From Lentibacter sp. (GTDB lineage: Bacteria; Pseudomonadota; Alphaproteobacteria; Rhodobacterales; Rhodobacteraceae), in the NCBI GenBank assembly GCA_016744435.1, contig JADGEJ010000023.1:15940-59814 (forward strand): DNA of 43,875 nucleotides. The letters are read 5' to 3'. The notes below the pieces were generated by a model that saw only the letters and a list, made by a program, of their open reading frames with translations, ran no database searches and had not been told where the DNA came from. The position numbers and the translations under genes are program-made. How positions within the stretch are numbered: the stretch's first letter is position 1; each line of letters begins with the position of its first letter. This document shows positions 7,976 to 17,281 of this stretch, in pieces.

Positions 7976-10087
7976 CTACTTGCGCTTTGGTGCCGAAGCT
8001 CCGCCTTTTGGAGTCCCCGTCGTTGCTGCGCGGCGAGCTTTGTTTTTCTTGGAATTCGGCTTACCTGTTGAAGGCGCAGCCCCTTTGGCCCCAGCGGACT
8101 TCCAGCGAGGTTTTGAACCATCTTTACCAGCTGATCCACCACTGCGTGCAGGTTTGGCATCGGGGTTTCCGCCGGGCTTACCAGTTGGCTTTCCACGTGG
8201 TTTCGCGCCGGGGCGTTCAAAGCGCTCGCTCGGGTTGCTTCCCGAGCGTTTCACAGGCGTGACAACTCCTTCAGGGCGCGTTTCTTCTGGCCGCTTAGAT
8301 TTGTCAAACTTGGGTTTGTCGCCTTTTGGCTTATCAAACTTGGGCTTATCGTAGTTCGGTTTCTCGCCACGAGGTTTGTCGTACTTTGGTTTGTCATACT
8401 TTGGTTTGTCGTGGCGTGGCTTGCCACCAGCCGCTTTGTCATAACGCGGCTTGGGCTTGAAAGCAGGCTTAGGCATTTTGGCAATGTCAGGCGCCTTGTC
8501 GAGCTGCTTAAGCGAGCTGCCTTCAACATTGTCACCCGCAGCTTTCAAAAACGCGGCGGCATCAGCTTTTTTGATTTCAAAGTAGCTTTCGTCAGCACCG
8601 ATCCGGATAGCGCCGATAGAATCTTTCGTAATTTTGCCCGCGTCACACACGGCGGGAAGCAAGCGACGTGGCTCTGCTCCGGCGTTGTTGCCACCGGCGA
8701 CAGAAAACCAAACTGTCGGCCCAAAGGCAGCACGTGGTTTGGGTGCCTCACCAGCGCCCGACGCTGACAGCTCTTCAGGTGAAGAATGCTGCGCGCGGTA
8801 AAGGCGCAGGTAAGCCGCAGCGAGCTGCTCGGGGCTAAACGCGCCCGCGAGGCTGCTCACGGCCTCGGCCTCAGAGGCGGCGACGTCCTCGTGCCATGCC
8901 GGGTCTGCGAGCATGCGTTCGCTGTCGCGCGCACGCACGGCCTCGGCTGAAGGCGCTTCGCCCCATGTTGCCTTAAGTTTGGCCATCTGCAGTAGGCGCT
9001 CAGCCTTGCGGCGCGCCTTTGGCGGCACGATGAGTGCACTTGCGCCTTTGCGCCCAGCCCGGCCCGTGCGACCAGAGCGGTGCAGAAGCGTTTCGTGGTT
9101 GTTGGGCAGTTCAGCGTGAATAACCAGATCAAGGTTGGGCAAATCAATGCCACGCGCCGCAACGTCGGTCGCGACACAAACGCGCGCGCGGCCATCGCGC
9201 ATGGCTTGCAACGCGTGCGTACGTTCGCTTTGGCTCAACTCACCCGACAAGGCCACGACTGCAAAGCCACGGTTAGACAAACGGGTTGTCAAACGGTTGA
9301 CCATGGCGCGGGTGTTACCAAAGACAATGGAGTTCGGGGCTTCGTGAAAGCGCAATACGTTGATGATCGCGTTTTCGGCATCGCGTGGTGAAACATTCAA
9401 AGCGTGATACTCGATGTCAGCATGCTGCGACGTTGTCGCGACTGTCTCAACACGAACAGCATCCGTCTGATAGCTTTTCGCGAGTTTGGCGATTGAGGCT
9501 GGCACAGTTGCTGAGAACAGCAGTGTTTGCCGTTCTTTAGGGGCTTCAGATAGGATAAACTCCAGGTCTTCGCGAAACCCGAGATCAAGCATTTCATCAG
9601 CCTCGTCGAGCACAACGGCTTTGAGGTTTGACAGATCAATCGAGCCGCGCATGATATGGTCGCGCAAACGCCCCGGTGTGGCGACAACCATATGCGCACC
9701 GCGAACAAGCGCGCGGCGCTCGTCGCGCATATCCATGCCGCCGACAGTTGACGCGATAGTGGCCCCAGCCTTGGCATAAAGCCATGCGAACTCGCGCTTC
9801 ACCTGCAGAGCAAGCTCGCGCGTTGGAGCTATAACCAGCGCCAAAGGCGCGTCAGCACGGCCAAAGGCATCGTCTTCGCCCAGAAGAGAGGACGCGATCG
9901 CAAGCCCGAAGCCAACAGTTTTACCTGAGCCCGTCTGAGCCGAAACAAGCATGTCTGCGCCTGCTAGTTCAGGGTTTGAAACAGCCTCTTGAACGGGAGT
10001 CAGTTTGTCGTATCCGCGTTCTTGGAGTGCGTCTGCTAAGGCTTTTTTCACGGGCGTATCTGCTTTTCGGGCTAAAGGTTCGGACAA
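7976..10087 (-). CDS. DEAD-box ATP-dependent RNA helicase with repetitive basic tail (CsdA/DeaD-like)
   Basis: This 703-residue helicase has motif I AQTGSGKT (50-57), PTREL (88-92), TPGR, DEAD (161-164), SAT (192-194), ARGID and HRSGRTGR (336-343), so the core is complete. A region around 480-540 (VWFSVAGGNNAGAEPRRLLP and on) resembles the RRM-like RNA-binding domain of DbpA/CsdA proteins. The tail is highly basic, with repeated K-[YF]-D-K-P units followed by Gly/Pro/Lys-rich sequence, suggesting non-specific RNA binding. The likely role is ribosome assembly or RNA remodelling. The start is TTG 10087 (MSEPLARK), with no good ATG before motif I. It is longer than typical E. coli DeaD because of the tail. 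Confidence 0.93.
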   Translation of the reverse strand: MSEPLARKADTPVKKALADALQERGYDKLTPVQEAVSNPELAGADMLVSAQTGSGKTVGFGLAIASSLLGEDDAFGRADAPLALVIAPTRELALQVKREFAWLYAKAGATIASTVGGMDMRDERRALVRGAHMVVATPGRLRDHIMRGSIDLSNLKAVVLDEADEMLDLGFREDLEFILSEAPKERQTLLFSATVPASIAKLAKSYQTDAVRVETVATTSQHADIEYHALNVSPRDAENAIINVLRFHEAPNSIVFGNTRAMVNRLTTRLSNRGFAVVALSGELSQSERTHALQAMRDGRARVCVATDVAARGIDLPNLDLVIHAELPNNHETLLHRSGRTGRAGRKGASALIVPPKARRKAERLLQMAKLKATWGEAPSAEAVRARDSERMLADPAWHEDVAASEAEAVSSLAGAFSPEQLAAAYLRLYRAQHSSPEELSASGAGEAPKPRAAFGPTVWFSVAGGNNAGAEPRRLLPAVCDAGKITKDSIGAIRIGADESYFEIKKADAAAFLKAAGDNVEGSSLKQLDKAPDIAKMPKPAFKPKPRYDKAAGGKPRHDKPKYDKPKYDKPRGEKPNYDKPKFDKPKGDKPKFDKSKRPEETRPEGVVTPVKRSGSNPSERFERPGAKPRGKPTGKPGGNPDAKPARSGGSAGKDGSKPRWKSAGAKGAAPSTGKPNSKKNKARRAATTGTPKGGASAPKRK
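8296..8445 (-). repeat. In-gene 15-bp repeats encoding K[Y/F]DKP units
   Basis: Around ten degenerate 15-base units (variants of TTTGTCAAACTTGGG on the plus strand) encode the pentapeptide-like series KYDKP, KFDKP, RGEKP and NYDKP in the helicase tail. This is a coding tandem repeat, not a CRISPR, because the units abut without spacers. Confidence 0.8.
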
Positions 10088-10132
10088 GTGCCCGCGTTTA
10101 GAGTGTTTGCCCGCATTTGTATAGGGGCAAAG

Positions 10133-10160
10133 AAAAAGGGCCGGTGCAGCACACCAGCCC
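10133..10160 (-). terminator. Intrinsic terminator of the aap operon
   Basis: The stem GGGC-C-GGTG/CACC-A-GCCC (10138-10160, one C-A mismatch) has a five-base loop and is followed on the minus strand by TTTTT (10137-10133). It lies 37 bases past the aapP stop. Confidence 0.75.
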
Positions 10161-10197
10161 CTTTTAGCCGCAGTTTATAAGCAGATCAGAGACCTAT

Positions 10198-10965
10198 CTA
10201 GTGGCCAAGAATTTGGCTCAGGAACAACTGTGTGCGGTCTGATTTGGGGTTATTGAAGAACTCTTCAGGTTCGTTTTGCTCTACAATCTGGCCTTGGTCC
10301 ATAAAGATCACGCGGTTGGCAACTTGACGGGCAAAGCCCATCTCATGGGTCACGCAGAGCATGGTCATGCCTTCTTCGGCAAGCTCGATCATGGTGTCGA
10401 GCACCTCTTTGATCATCTCCGGGTCAAGCGCCGATGTCGGTTCATCAAACAGCATGATCCGTGGCTGCATGCAAAGCGAACGGGCGATCGCCACGCGCTG
10501 TTGCTGACCGCCCGAGAGCTGACCGGGGAACTTGTCGGCCTGTTCGGGGATCTTAACCTTCTCCAGAAAGTGCATCGCCGTTTCTTCAGCTTCCTTTTTC
10601 GGGATCTTGCGAACCCAAATCGGTGCGAGCGTGCAGTTCTCAAGAATTGTCAGATGCGGAAACAAGTTGAAGTGCTGGAAGCACATGCCAACCTCAGAGC
10701 GGATCTTGTCGATGTTCTTAAGGTCTGATGACAATAGAGTGCCATCAACTGTGATCTTGCCTTGCTGGTGTTCTTCAAGCGCGTTGATACAGCGGATCAG
10801 CGTTGATTTGCCAGAGCCTGACGGCCCACAAATCACGATCCGTTCGCCCTGATAGACTGTCAGATCAATATCGCGCAGCACATGGAACGAGCCATACCAC
10901 TTGTTCATATTTTCGATGCTGATCGCGACTTGGTCGGAAACTTGCATTTTTGCGGTTTCGGTCAT
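10198..10965 (-). CDS. aapP: General L-amino acid ABC transporter, ATP-binding subunit
   Basis: This 255-residue ATPase of the polar amino-acid uptake family (AapP/BztD) powers import through AapQ/AapM on the cytoplasmic face. Walker A GPSGSGKS is at 47-54, the Q-loop region [10 protein letters not shown] at about 95-104, the signature LSGGQ at 150-154, Walker B MLFDEP at 171-176, and the switch His in [13 protein letters not shown]. All motifs are intact. The ATG is preceded by AGGAGGG. It is the last gene of aapJQMP, 15 bases after aapM, and is followed by a terminator. The bzt name used in Rhodobacter is equally valid. Confidence 0.95.
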   Translation of the reverse strand: MTETAKMQVSDQVAISIENMNKWYGSFHVLRDIDLTVYQGERIVICGPSGSGKSTLIRCINALEEHQQGKITVDGTLLSSDLKNIDKIRSEVGMCFQHFNLFPHLTILENCTLAPIWVRKIPKKEAEETAMHFLEKVKIPEQADKFPGQLSGGQQQRVAIARSLCMQPRIMLFDEPTSALDPEMIKEVLDTMIELAEEGMTMLCVTHEMGFARQVANRVIFMDQGQIVEQNEPEEFFNNPKSDRTQLFLSQILGH

Positions 10966-10980
10966 TGCCTAAACCCTCCT

Positions 10981-12279
10981 TTAACGGTGATCTGTCGCAA
11001 GACGGCGTTCGAGCCACTGCGAGTATTGTGAGATGCCATAGCAGACAACGAAGAAAAGCACGGAAGCGAACAAATACAGTTCCCAGTAAATCCCGTTCCA
11101 GTCTGTTGAGGCAACGATAGGTCCGCGGATCATCCCGACAAGATCGAACATCGAGATTACCGACACGAGGACGGTGTCCTTGAAGAGCCCAACAGCCACG
11201 TTCACGATCCCCGGAATGGAGATCTTGAGCGCTTGTGGAAGAATGATCAGGCGCATGGCTTGCGCGTAATCGAGCCCCAAACTGTCCGCCGCTTCATACT
11301 GCCCCTTAGGCAAAGCCGCGAGGCCGCCACGGATTACCTCGGCGATATAGGCTGCCGAGAACATGGTGATCATGATCACCACACGCAGGAACAGATCAAC
11401 GCCGGTATTAGGCGGGAAGAAGTAGGACAACATCACGCTCGCCACGAACAGCAGCGTGATAAGAGGTACACCACGGATGAACTCGATGAATACAACGCAG
11501 ATAACCTTGATCAGCGGCAAATCCGATTGCCGCCCCAACGCCAGGGCAATGCCAAGCGGTACGGACAAGGAAACACAGGTTAGGCCGAGCATCATGTTGA
11601 GCATAAACCCACCCAAGTCACGGCTGGGCACCGCCGAAAGCAAAGCGTTCTCTGAAGCACCCTCGGGAATAAGCATCCCGCCGATGATCCACACGACGAA
11701 GGCTGCTGCAACTCCACCAAGAAAGCCTGCCGCAAAACTGCCCTTAACGAAACGCTCATAAACGACATAGCCTGCTATGACACCAAGAAGCGCAAAAATC
11801 GGCGCTAAAATGGTTCCACCCCAGATTAGCCAGTAGGCGACAAAGGGAAACAGAGCAGTCACGATCAAAAGCTTGCGTGGCAGATCAAAAAACAGCACGG
11901 GGGCCAGCGCAGCAAACATCAGCGCAAATGCTAAGGTTGGTCGCCAGTATTGGTCAGGCGGATATTTGAAACCAAACAATAGCTGGTTCCAACGCTCGGT
12001 CAGAACCGCGAAGCAGGCGCCTGTTTGGCCATCGAGAACTTCGCGACAGCCCGCTAGGCTCTCTGCGTTCCAGACGCCACTCAGCAACCATGGCATCGAC
12101 GACGATAGCAGAACATAGACCATATAAAGCGCGACAACTGTCAGCAGAGCGTTGGCCCAAGTTGGGAACAGGTTGTCTTTAACCCATTTTACTGGGCCCG
12201 CCGCCGAAGTTGGCGCAGGCTGCTCGTCAAGAAACGTCTCTCGCACAAAGGCGACGGGGCTCGAATTGCTATTAGACAT
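10981..12279 (-). CDS. aapM: General L-amino acid ABC transporter, permease
   Basis: This 432-residue inner-membrane permease (AapM/BztC) has multiple hydrophobic helices and the HisM-type loop ALPKGQYEAADSLGLDYAQ, which contacts the ATPase. Its long N-terminal part before the permease core, larger than in HisM/GlnP, is characteristic of this family. ATG 12279 is chosen because GGAG lies upstream and the start follows the aapQ stop by two bases; the frame stays open further but overlaps aapQ. It works as a heterodimer with AapQ. Confidence 0.93.
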   Translation of the reverse strand: MSNSNSSPVAFVRETFLDEQPAPTSAAGPVKWVKDNLFPTWANALLTVVALYMVYVLLSSSMPWLLSGVWNAESLAGCREVLDGQTGACFAVLTERWNQLLFGFKYPPDQYWRPTLAFALMFAALAPVLFFDLPRKLLIVTALFPFVAYWLIWGGTILAPIFALLGVIAGYVVYERFVKGSFAAGFLGGVAAAFVVWIIGGMLIPEGASENALLSAVPSRDLGGFMLNMMLGLTCVSLSVPLGIALALGRQSDLPLIKVICVVFIEFIRGVPLITLLFVASVMLSYFFPPNTGVDLFLRVVIMITMFSAAYIAEVIRGGLAALPKGQYEAADSLGLDYAQAMRLIILPQALKISIPGIVNVAVGLFKDTVLVSVISMFDLVGMIRGPIVASTDWNGIYWELYLFASVLFFVVCYGISQYSQWLERRLATDHR

Positions 12280-12281
12280 AA

Positions 12282-13502
12282 TCAGCGCTCCTTCAGCTTC
12301 ATGGCATTGTTGTAGACGTTCATTATTGACGAGATGGATAGCGAGATAACAAGATAGAACAGCATCAAGAGTATCACACACTCGATAGCGCGCCCGGTCT
12401 GGTTAAGTGTAATCCCGCCAAGCGTTGCAGTGATGTCAGCGTAGCCGACCGCGATCGCCAGTGACGAGTTCTTGGTAATGTTAAGATACTGCGAAATCAG
12501 CGGTGGGATAATCACACGCAGCGCTTGTGGAAGCACAACAAGGTTCATCACACGGCGCGGACGCAGGCCAAGTGCTGCAGCGGCTTCTGTCTGCCCTTTC
12601 GAGACAGCCTGAATGCCAGCGCGTACGTTTTCAGCGATAAAGGCGCCTGTATAGATAGATAGAGCGAACCACAGAGCCAACAAAGGCGCGCCAATCTGGA
12701 TGCCACCTTTCAAGTTGAAGCGGTTTGCCAATGGATCAGGTGAGTCTAGTCCAATAGGCTGGCCCATGACGTAGAACATCAAAATCGACGGCACGATGAG
12801 GATCGCCAGTGACGGCCAGCCAGTTGGCAGCAACTTGCCAGTATCATAAAGCAGCTTGGTGGCATACCGACGGTATAGAAACACCCCAATGATAGAGGCT
12901 ATGAACGTCGCGACAACGATGCCCGAGCCATCGCCCCAAATTGGCGCGGGCGCATAGACACCGCGGTTCGTGAATGCAAACAGTCCGAACAACAGCTCTT
13001 TATCTGGTGTTTCGCCCAAATATGCGCGCGCTCCTGGCAGGACGCCCGTTATGACTGTGTAGATAATAATGAGCCAGATAAGCACAGGGATGTTGCGAAA
13101 TATCTCAACGTAGAACGACATGAGTTTGCTCACGAGCCAGTTGTTTGACAACCGTAGAACACCCGCAGTAACTCCGAAGAATGTCGCTGTGATGCAGGCC
13201 AGAAAGGCTACGAGTAAGGTGTTGATGATCCCGACCCAGGCAGCCCGCAAATTACTAGATTGGCTGTTATAGTCGATCAGTGTTTGGTTGATATCATAGC
13301 CAGAAGGCGCGCCTAGAAACTCGAAACTGATGTTCAGGCCCGCTTTTTCAAGGTTTGCCATCAAGTTGCTAAATAAAAATGCAACTGCTGCAATCAGCAC
13401 AAGTAGGGCGATGGCTTGAAATGTCAGCGCCCGATATCGCGTATCATTGAATAGCATTGATAGCCGGAATGACTCCTGAGGAGTCTCGGTAGTTATCGTC
13501 AT
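12282..13502 (-). CDS. aapQ: General L-amino acid ABC transporter, permease
   Basis: This 406-residue inner-membrane permease (AapQ/BztB) has a first membrane helix at about 28-50, a large periplasmic insertion, and the coupling loop AVSKGQTEAAAALGLRPRRV in the C-terminal core. It pairs with AapM to form the translocation path. It is separated from aapJ by 131 bases that contain an intrinsic terminator, so the permeases are probably made at lower levels than the binding protein. Confidence 0.93.
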   Translation of the reverse strand: MTITTETPQESFRLSMLFNDTRYRALTFQAIALLVLIAAVAFLFSNLMANLEKAGLNISFEFLGAPSGYDINQTLIDYNSQSSNLRAAWVGIINTLLVAFLACITATFFGVTAGVLRLSNNWLVSKLMSFYVEIFRNIPVLIWLIIIYTVITGVLPGARAYLGETPDKELLFGLFAFTNRGVYAPAPIWGDGSGIVVATFIASIIGVFLYRRYATKLLYDTGKLLPTGWPSLAILIVPSILMFYVMGQPIGLDSPDPLANRFNLKGGIQIGAPLLALWFALSIYTGAFIAENVRAGIQAVSKGQTEAAAALGLRPRRVMNLVVLPQALRVIIPPLISQYLNITKNSSLAIAVGYADITATLGGITLNQTGRAIECVILLMLFYLVISLSISSIMNVYNNAMKLKER

Positions 13503-13595
13503 CTAGGACGTCCCTGTTGTGGGCTGGCTCTCTTGTAAAAGCACGTCGTTGCGCGCGTGAGCTACCAGTCTAGTTTGTTGGTCGTAAGGGATAGG

Positions 13596-13620
13596 AAAAG
13601 GGCGCGGTATTGCCGCGCCC
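13596..13620 (-). terminator. Intercistronic terminator between aapJ and aapQ
   Basis: A perfect 8-bp stem GGGCGCGG/CCGCGCCC with a five-base loop is followed on the minus strand by TTTTCC. It sits 14 bases after the aapJ stop. Partial termination here would give more binding protein than permease, a common arrangement in ABC importers. Confidence 0.8.
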
Positions 13621-13633
13621 CCCCCTTAAGTAC

Positions 13634-14653
13634 TTAGCGGAATGGTGGTGAGTAGATCAGACCACCATCAGTCCATTGTGCGTTCAAGCCACGCGCAAGG
13701 CCGATTGGTGTGCTTTCACCAATGTTCTTCTCGAAAATTTCGCCATAGTTGCCTGAAACGGCAATCGCGTTTTTCGCCCAGTCAGCTGACAGGCCGAGCA
13801 TTTCGCCGAGGTTGCCCTCTGTGCCCAAGAGACGGTTGATCTCTGGGTTGTTGCCGGCTGAAGCTGACATGTCAGCGATATTGGCTGATGTTACACCAAG
13901 CTCTTCAGCTGTGATCAGTGCGTTCAGAGTCCAACGAACAGCATCGCCCCATTCGTTGTCGCCGTGGCGAACAAGCGGGCCGAGTGGCTCTTTAGAAACG
14001 ATCTCAGGCAACAGGATGTGATCGCCTGGGTTTTCAAAAGTTGCACGTGTTGCAGCAAGGCCAGACGCGTCTGTTGTGAAAACATCGCAAGCGCCAGCAA
14101 GGTATTGCTGCTGTGCTTCAGAGTTTGTTTCGATCGGCACAGGCTCGTAGCTGATGTTGTTCGCACGGAAGAAGTCCGCGAGGTTCAACTCAGTTGTTGT
14201 GCCTGTTTGGATGCAAACAGTTGCGCCATCAAGCTCTTTGGCTGACGAAACGCCAAGCTCTTTCGGGGCCATGAAGCCCTGACCATCGTAGTAGTTTACG
14301 CCGACGAAAGTGAACTTGAGGTCAACGTCGCGTGAGAACGTCCAAGTTGTGTTGCGTGCGAGCATGTCGATCTCACCTGACGCAAGCGCCGTGAAACGTG
14401 TTTTACCCGTCGTAGGAACGAATTCGACAGCATTGCCGTCGCCCAGAACAGCCGCAGCAACGGCGCGACAGACTGCAACGTCAAAGCCGCTCCATTCGCC
14501 GTTGGCGTCTGGTGCAGCGAAGCCAACGAGACCTGTGGTTACGCCACAGTTCAGTTTGCCACGTGCTTTTACGTCGTCAAGTGTGCCAGCAGCAGCAACG
14601 CCAGCGGCAAGGCCGGCTACTGTGAGTGCACCGAGAAATACGGTTTTTTTCAT
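13634..14653 (-). CDS. aapJ: General L-amino acid ABC transporter, periplasmic binding protein
   Basis: This 339-residue solute-binding protein (AapJ/BztA) delivers amino acids to AapQM. The N-terminus MKKTVFLGALTVAGLAAG, ending near AAAG, is a Sec signal peptide. The mature part begins TLDDVKARGKLNCGV and contains the type 3 binding fold with GEIDMLARNTTWTFSRD. ATG 14653 is preceded by AGGAAGAGG; the frame extends upstream without homology. The 215-base leader carries a GGAGGG/CCCTCC hairpin (14728-14744), and TTGACG occurs upstream without a clear -10. The substrate range in the family is broad (Glu, Asp, Gln, Asn and others). Confidence 0.95.
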   Translation of the reverse strand: MKKTVFLGALTVAGLAAGVAAAGTLDDVKARGKLNCGVTTGLVGFAAPDANGEWSGFDVAVCRAVAAAVLGDGNAVEFVPTTGKTRFTALASGEIDMLARNTTWTFSRDVDLKFTFVGVNYYDGQGFMAPKELGVSSAKELDGATVCIQTGTTTELNLADFFRANNISYEPVPIETNSEAQQQYLAGACDVFTTDASGLAATRATFENPGDHILLPEIVSKEPLGPLVRHGDNEWGDAVRWTLNALITAEELGVTSANIADMSASAGNNPEINRLLGTEGNLGEMLGLSADWAKNAIAVSGNYGEIFEKNIGESTPIGLARGLNAQWTDGGLIYSPPFR

Positions 14654-14868
14654 GATTACCTCTTCCTGAATGTCCGCCTTTGAGCAGACGGTTTTTCCCG
14701 ACCATTTGCTGGCCGAGTCGAATTGTCGGAGGGATTGCCCCTCCAATGACAAGAAGTTTGGTCCTATTTATCAAGAAACGTCAAGTGTCACATTTGTAAA
14801 AAGAATGTTCCCGCCCGGCAGAAAATCCGTTGGTTTCCGTGGCATTAACTATGTTTTTAACATCGACC

Positions 14869-15582
14869 TCAGGCTAGAGTAGACAACGCATAAAACTGTG
14901 CCGCATGGACAAACGCTTCTTTTTTAAGCTCAGCGGTTTGGGTGGCCTCCTCGTCTTCGCCCCAAAGCTCTTCTTGCCAAAGCTCATCAATTCTTGACGT
15001 TTTCCACAGGTTTTCAGGGCCTTCCCTGCCCGCTGCAGCTGCCAAACCAATTACAAACGAACCCGACATGCTGACCAGATCGTGAAACGCCGTCAACTGG
15101 AACGGGCTCTGGGCTCGCGTGAGTTGTAATGCGATAGCTTGAGCAGTCTCAGACTGCGGCTTATGCATGACACCGGAATGCGCTTGCAAATCGAGTTGAT
15201 GTTCTTTGTGCGCCCAATCCAGAAGCGCGTCCCACGCTGTATCCTGCCTTTGCCGCAGCTCTGCCGGCGAATCAGCGCGGTAGCAAAGCAAATCGCTATC
15301 CGCATAGGCTGCGATCAGCTCGGACACTTCGTCAAACTGCTCACTGACTTTATCAATCGCTGCATTCGTAGAGCGGGTGAAGGGCATGACATTCGGGTCT
15401 ATCTTTTCGTCGACGGCGCGCCACTCTTCAGCGATTGCTTCTGCAAGGCCGGCGTTTGGCACAACCAATGGCGCCTTCGCAGGTGTCTTCACCGCCCGCC
15501 CATCCAGATGCACGGCAAAGCCATCAGGGCCTTCTTGTACCTGTGCGTCTTGCCAAAATCGTTTTAGCATCCAATCGCTCAT
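14869..15582 (-). CDS. ATP12-family F1-ATPase assembly chaperone
   Basis: This 237-residue homologue of mitochondrial Atp12 binds the F1 alpha subunit during assembly of the ATP synthase head. The family pattern is clear: HLDGRAVKTPAKAPLVVP near the N-terminus, then EWRAVDEKIDPNVMPFTRS, with the conserved aromatic/acidic C-terminal helices AEEW and IDELWQEELWGEDEEA. It is cytosolic. Its ATG overlaps the HAD gene stop by four bases, so it is the last member of the coupled rluC-HAD-atp12 set. Confidence 0.9.
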   Translation of the reverse strand: MSDWMLKRFWQDAQVQEGPDGFAVHLDGRAVKTPAKAPLVVPNAGLAEAIAEEWRAVDEKIDPNVMPFTRSTNAAIDKVSEQFDEVSELIAAYADSDLLCYRADSPAELRQRQDTAWDALLDWAHKEHQLDLQAHSGVMHKPQSETAQAIALQLTRAQSPFQLTAFHDLVSMSGSFVIGLAAAAGREGPENLWKTSRIDELWQEELWGEDEEATQTAELKKEAFVHAAQFYALSTLA

Positions 15583-16244
15583 GCGGTGTCTCCCAGTAGG
15601 GCATCAATTGCACTCGGCAGTTCTGCAAAACTTTGCACCAGCGCATCTGCATTCAAAACTTCAGCGTCGTGATAGCCCCAGCTCACACCGATCGCCTTTA
15701 TGGCCGCCGCACGCGCCATATCCATGTCAAATGTAGTGTCGCCAACCATGACCGCCTGATGAGCCTCAAGCCCGGTTTCGCGCAACACCGCCTCAAGCAT
15801 TGATGGGTGCGGTTTTGACGGGTGGTTGTCCGCGACTTGCTCTGAGTGGAAAAAACCCTCGAGCTGGTGACCCGCAAGTAGCTTGTCCAATCCGCGCCGC
15901 GACTTGCCTGTTGCAACGGCTACGAATGTCTCGTCTTCCGCCTTCAGCGCTGTCAGCACCTCGCGGGCGCCCTCAAACAATGGGCTAGACTGGGCAGCAC
16001 CTTGCTCGGCACGCAGGCCCATGTAAGCGGCCTTATAGCCCTCGACCAATGCAGCGTTTTCTGCCTCCATGTCTGGAGCCAAACGTGCCATTGCCTCGGG
16101 GAGTGACAGCCCAACGATACCTTTTATCTCAGCGCGGCTTGGCGCAGTAAGGCCAAGGCCGTCAAACGCCGCCCCCATTGCGGCGCAGATGTCGTCTTGG
16201 CTGTCCACAAGGGTGCCATCGACATCAAATATCACCAGCCTCAT
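15579..16244 (-). CDS. HAD-superfamily phosphatase, phosphoglycolate phosphatase-like
   Basis: This 221-residue HAD hydrolase has motif I FDVDGTLVDS (5-14) with the nucleophile Asp, motif II in VATGKS, motif III Lys in SKPHPSM, and motif IV VGDTTFDMDMA. The helical cap between motifs I and II is of the Gph/PGMB type. The substrate is uncertain; 2-phosphoglycolate is one possibility. It overlaps the pseudouridine synthase stop (TGATG) and atp12 (ATGA), so all three are translationally coupled. Confidence 0.88.
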   Translation of the reverse strand: MRLVIFDVDGTLVDSQDDICAAMGAAFDGLGLTAPSRAEIKGIVGLSLPEAMARLAPDMEAENAALVEGYKAAYMGLRAEQGAAQSSPLFEGAREVLTALKAEDETFVAVATGKSRRGLDKLLAGHQLEGFFHSEQVADNHPSKPHPSMLEAVLRETGLEAHQAVMVGDTTFDMDMARAAAIKAIGVSWGYHDAEVLNADALVQSFAELPSAIDALLGDTA

Positions 16245-17281
16245 CAGACGCCCTCGAACGGGTCGTTCGCGGCAAGCTCTGGCGTCCAGCCAAAAGTCTC
16301 AAACGTTTCGGCCATATGTTCTGGCATATCTGCTGTCACGGTGATTTGCTTGCGTGTCTCTGGATGCTCAAAGCGCATTTCACGTGCGTGCAAATGTAGC
16401 TTGTCTGAAACAGCACCACCGATCTTCGCGCCCCACCCGTCACCAAGGTTTTCCTGGCTCGAACCGCCATACTTACCATCTCCGATGATGGGATGACCGA
16501 TCTCGGCCATATGTGCCCGAAGTTGGTGCGTGCGTCCGGTGATCGGCTCCATCGCCACCCACGCGGCGCGCTCAGCAACACGGTAAAGCGTTGAGTAAAG
16601 CGTGTTTGCCCGCTTGGCGCCCTCGGTACGGTCTACATCACGTGGGTGCACACAAAGCATCTTCTCGCCAAGGCCGCGCCCACCACCGCCAGCTTTGACC
16701 AAACCATATTTGATTTCGCCAAGGTAAGGCCGCGGCACGCCAGCTACGACCGCCCAGTATATCTTACGTGTTTCACGGTGCCGCATCGCCGCGGTGAGCG
16801 ACTTCGCCGCTTGGCGCGTACGCGCCAAAAGCAAAACCCCCGAAGTGTCTTTGTCGAGCCTGTGCACGAGGCGCGGCTTCTCCTCAAAACCAAACTTTAG
16901 AGCTTCGGACAGGCCATCAACATGGCGTGTTTGCTTGCTGCCGCCTTGTGTTGGCAAGCCTGAGGGCTTGTTGATCGCGATGATGTGTTCGTCGCGATAA
17001 ATAACGCAGGATTGAATCAGCTTGGCGTCGGCGTCTGAAACGCGAGCTTGCTCCTTGCCGTAAGTGACATGTGCGTCAGGCAGAGGCGGCATGCGCACGA
17101 TCTGCCCGGCCTCAACGCGGCTGCTTGACTTCACCCGTCCGCCATCAACACGCACCTCACCTTTGCGGCAGAGCTTCTCGATCTGGCCCTGCTTAAGCTG
17201 CGGGAACTTGTTGCGAATCCAACGGTCGATCCGCTGATCACCCTCGTCAGGTGTAACTTCGATTTGTTGAACACGGCTCAT
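16244..17281 (-). CDS. RluC/RluD-family 23S rRNA pseudouridine synthase
   Basis: This 345-residue enzyme isomerises uridine in RNA. Residues about 15-60 form an S4 RNA-binding domain (RIDRWIRNKFPQLKQGQIEK). The catalytic motif HRLDKDTSGVLLLAR carries the essential Asp, and the later GRTHQLRAHM segment is typical of the RsuA/RluA superfamily. The family member is most like RluC (23S 955/2504/2580 in E. coli numbering); the exact target site is inferred. It overlaps crcB by four bases upstream and the HAD gene by one base downstream. Confidence 0.9.
   Translation of the reverse strand: MSRVQQIEVTPDEGDQRIDRWIRNKFPQLKQGQIEKLCRKGEVRVDGGRVKSSSRVEAGQIVRMPPLPDAHVTYGKEQARVSDADAKLIQSCVIYRDEHIIAINKPSGLPTQGGSKQTRHVDGLSEALKFGFEEKPRLVHRLDKDTSGVLLLARTRQAAKSLTAAMRHRETRKIYWAVVAGVPRPYLGEIKYGLVKAGGGGRGLGEKMLCVHPRDVDRTEGAKRANTLYSTLYRVAERAAWVAMEPITGRTHQLRAHMAEIGHPIIGDGKYGGSSQENLGDGWGAKIGGAVSDKLHLHAREMRFEHPETRKQITVTADMPEHMAETFETFGWTPELAANDPFEGV

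Noticed and set aside
8296-8445. Possible CRISPR or satellite repeat
   Set aside because: The units are 15 bp, abut without spacers and encode a K[YF]DKP series in frame within the helicase.
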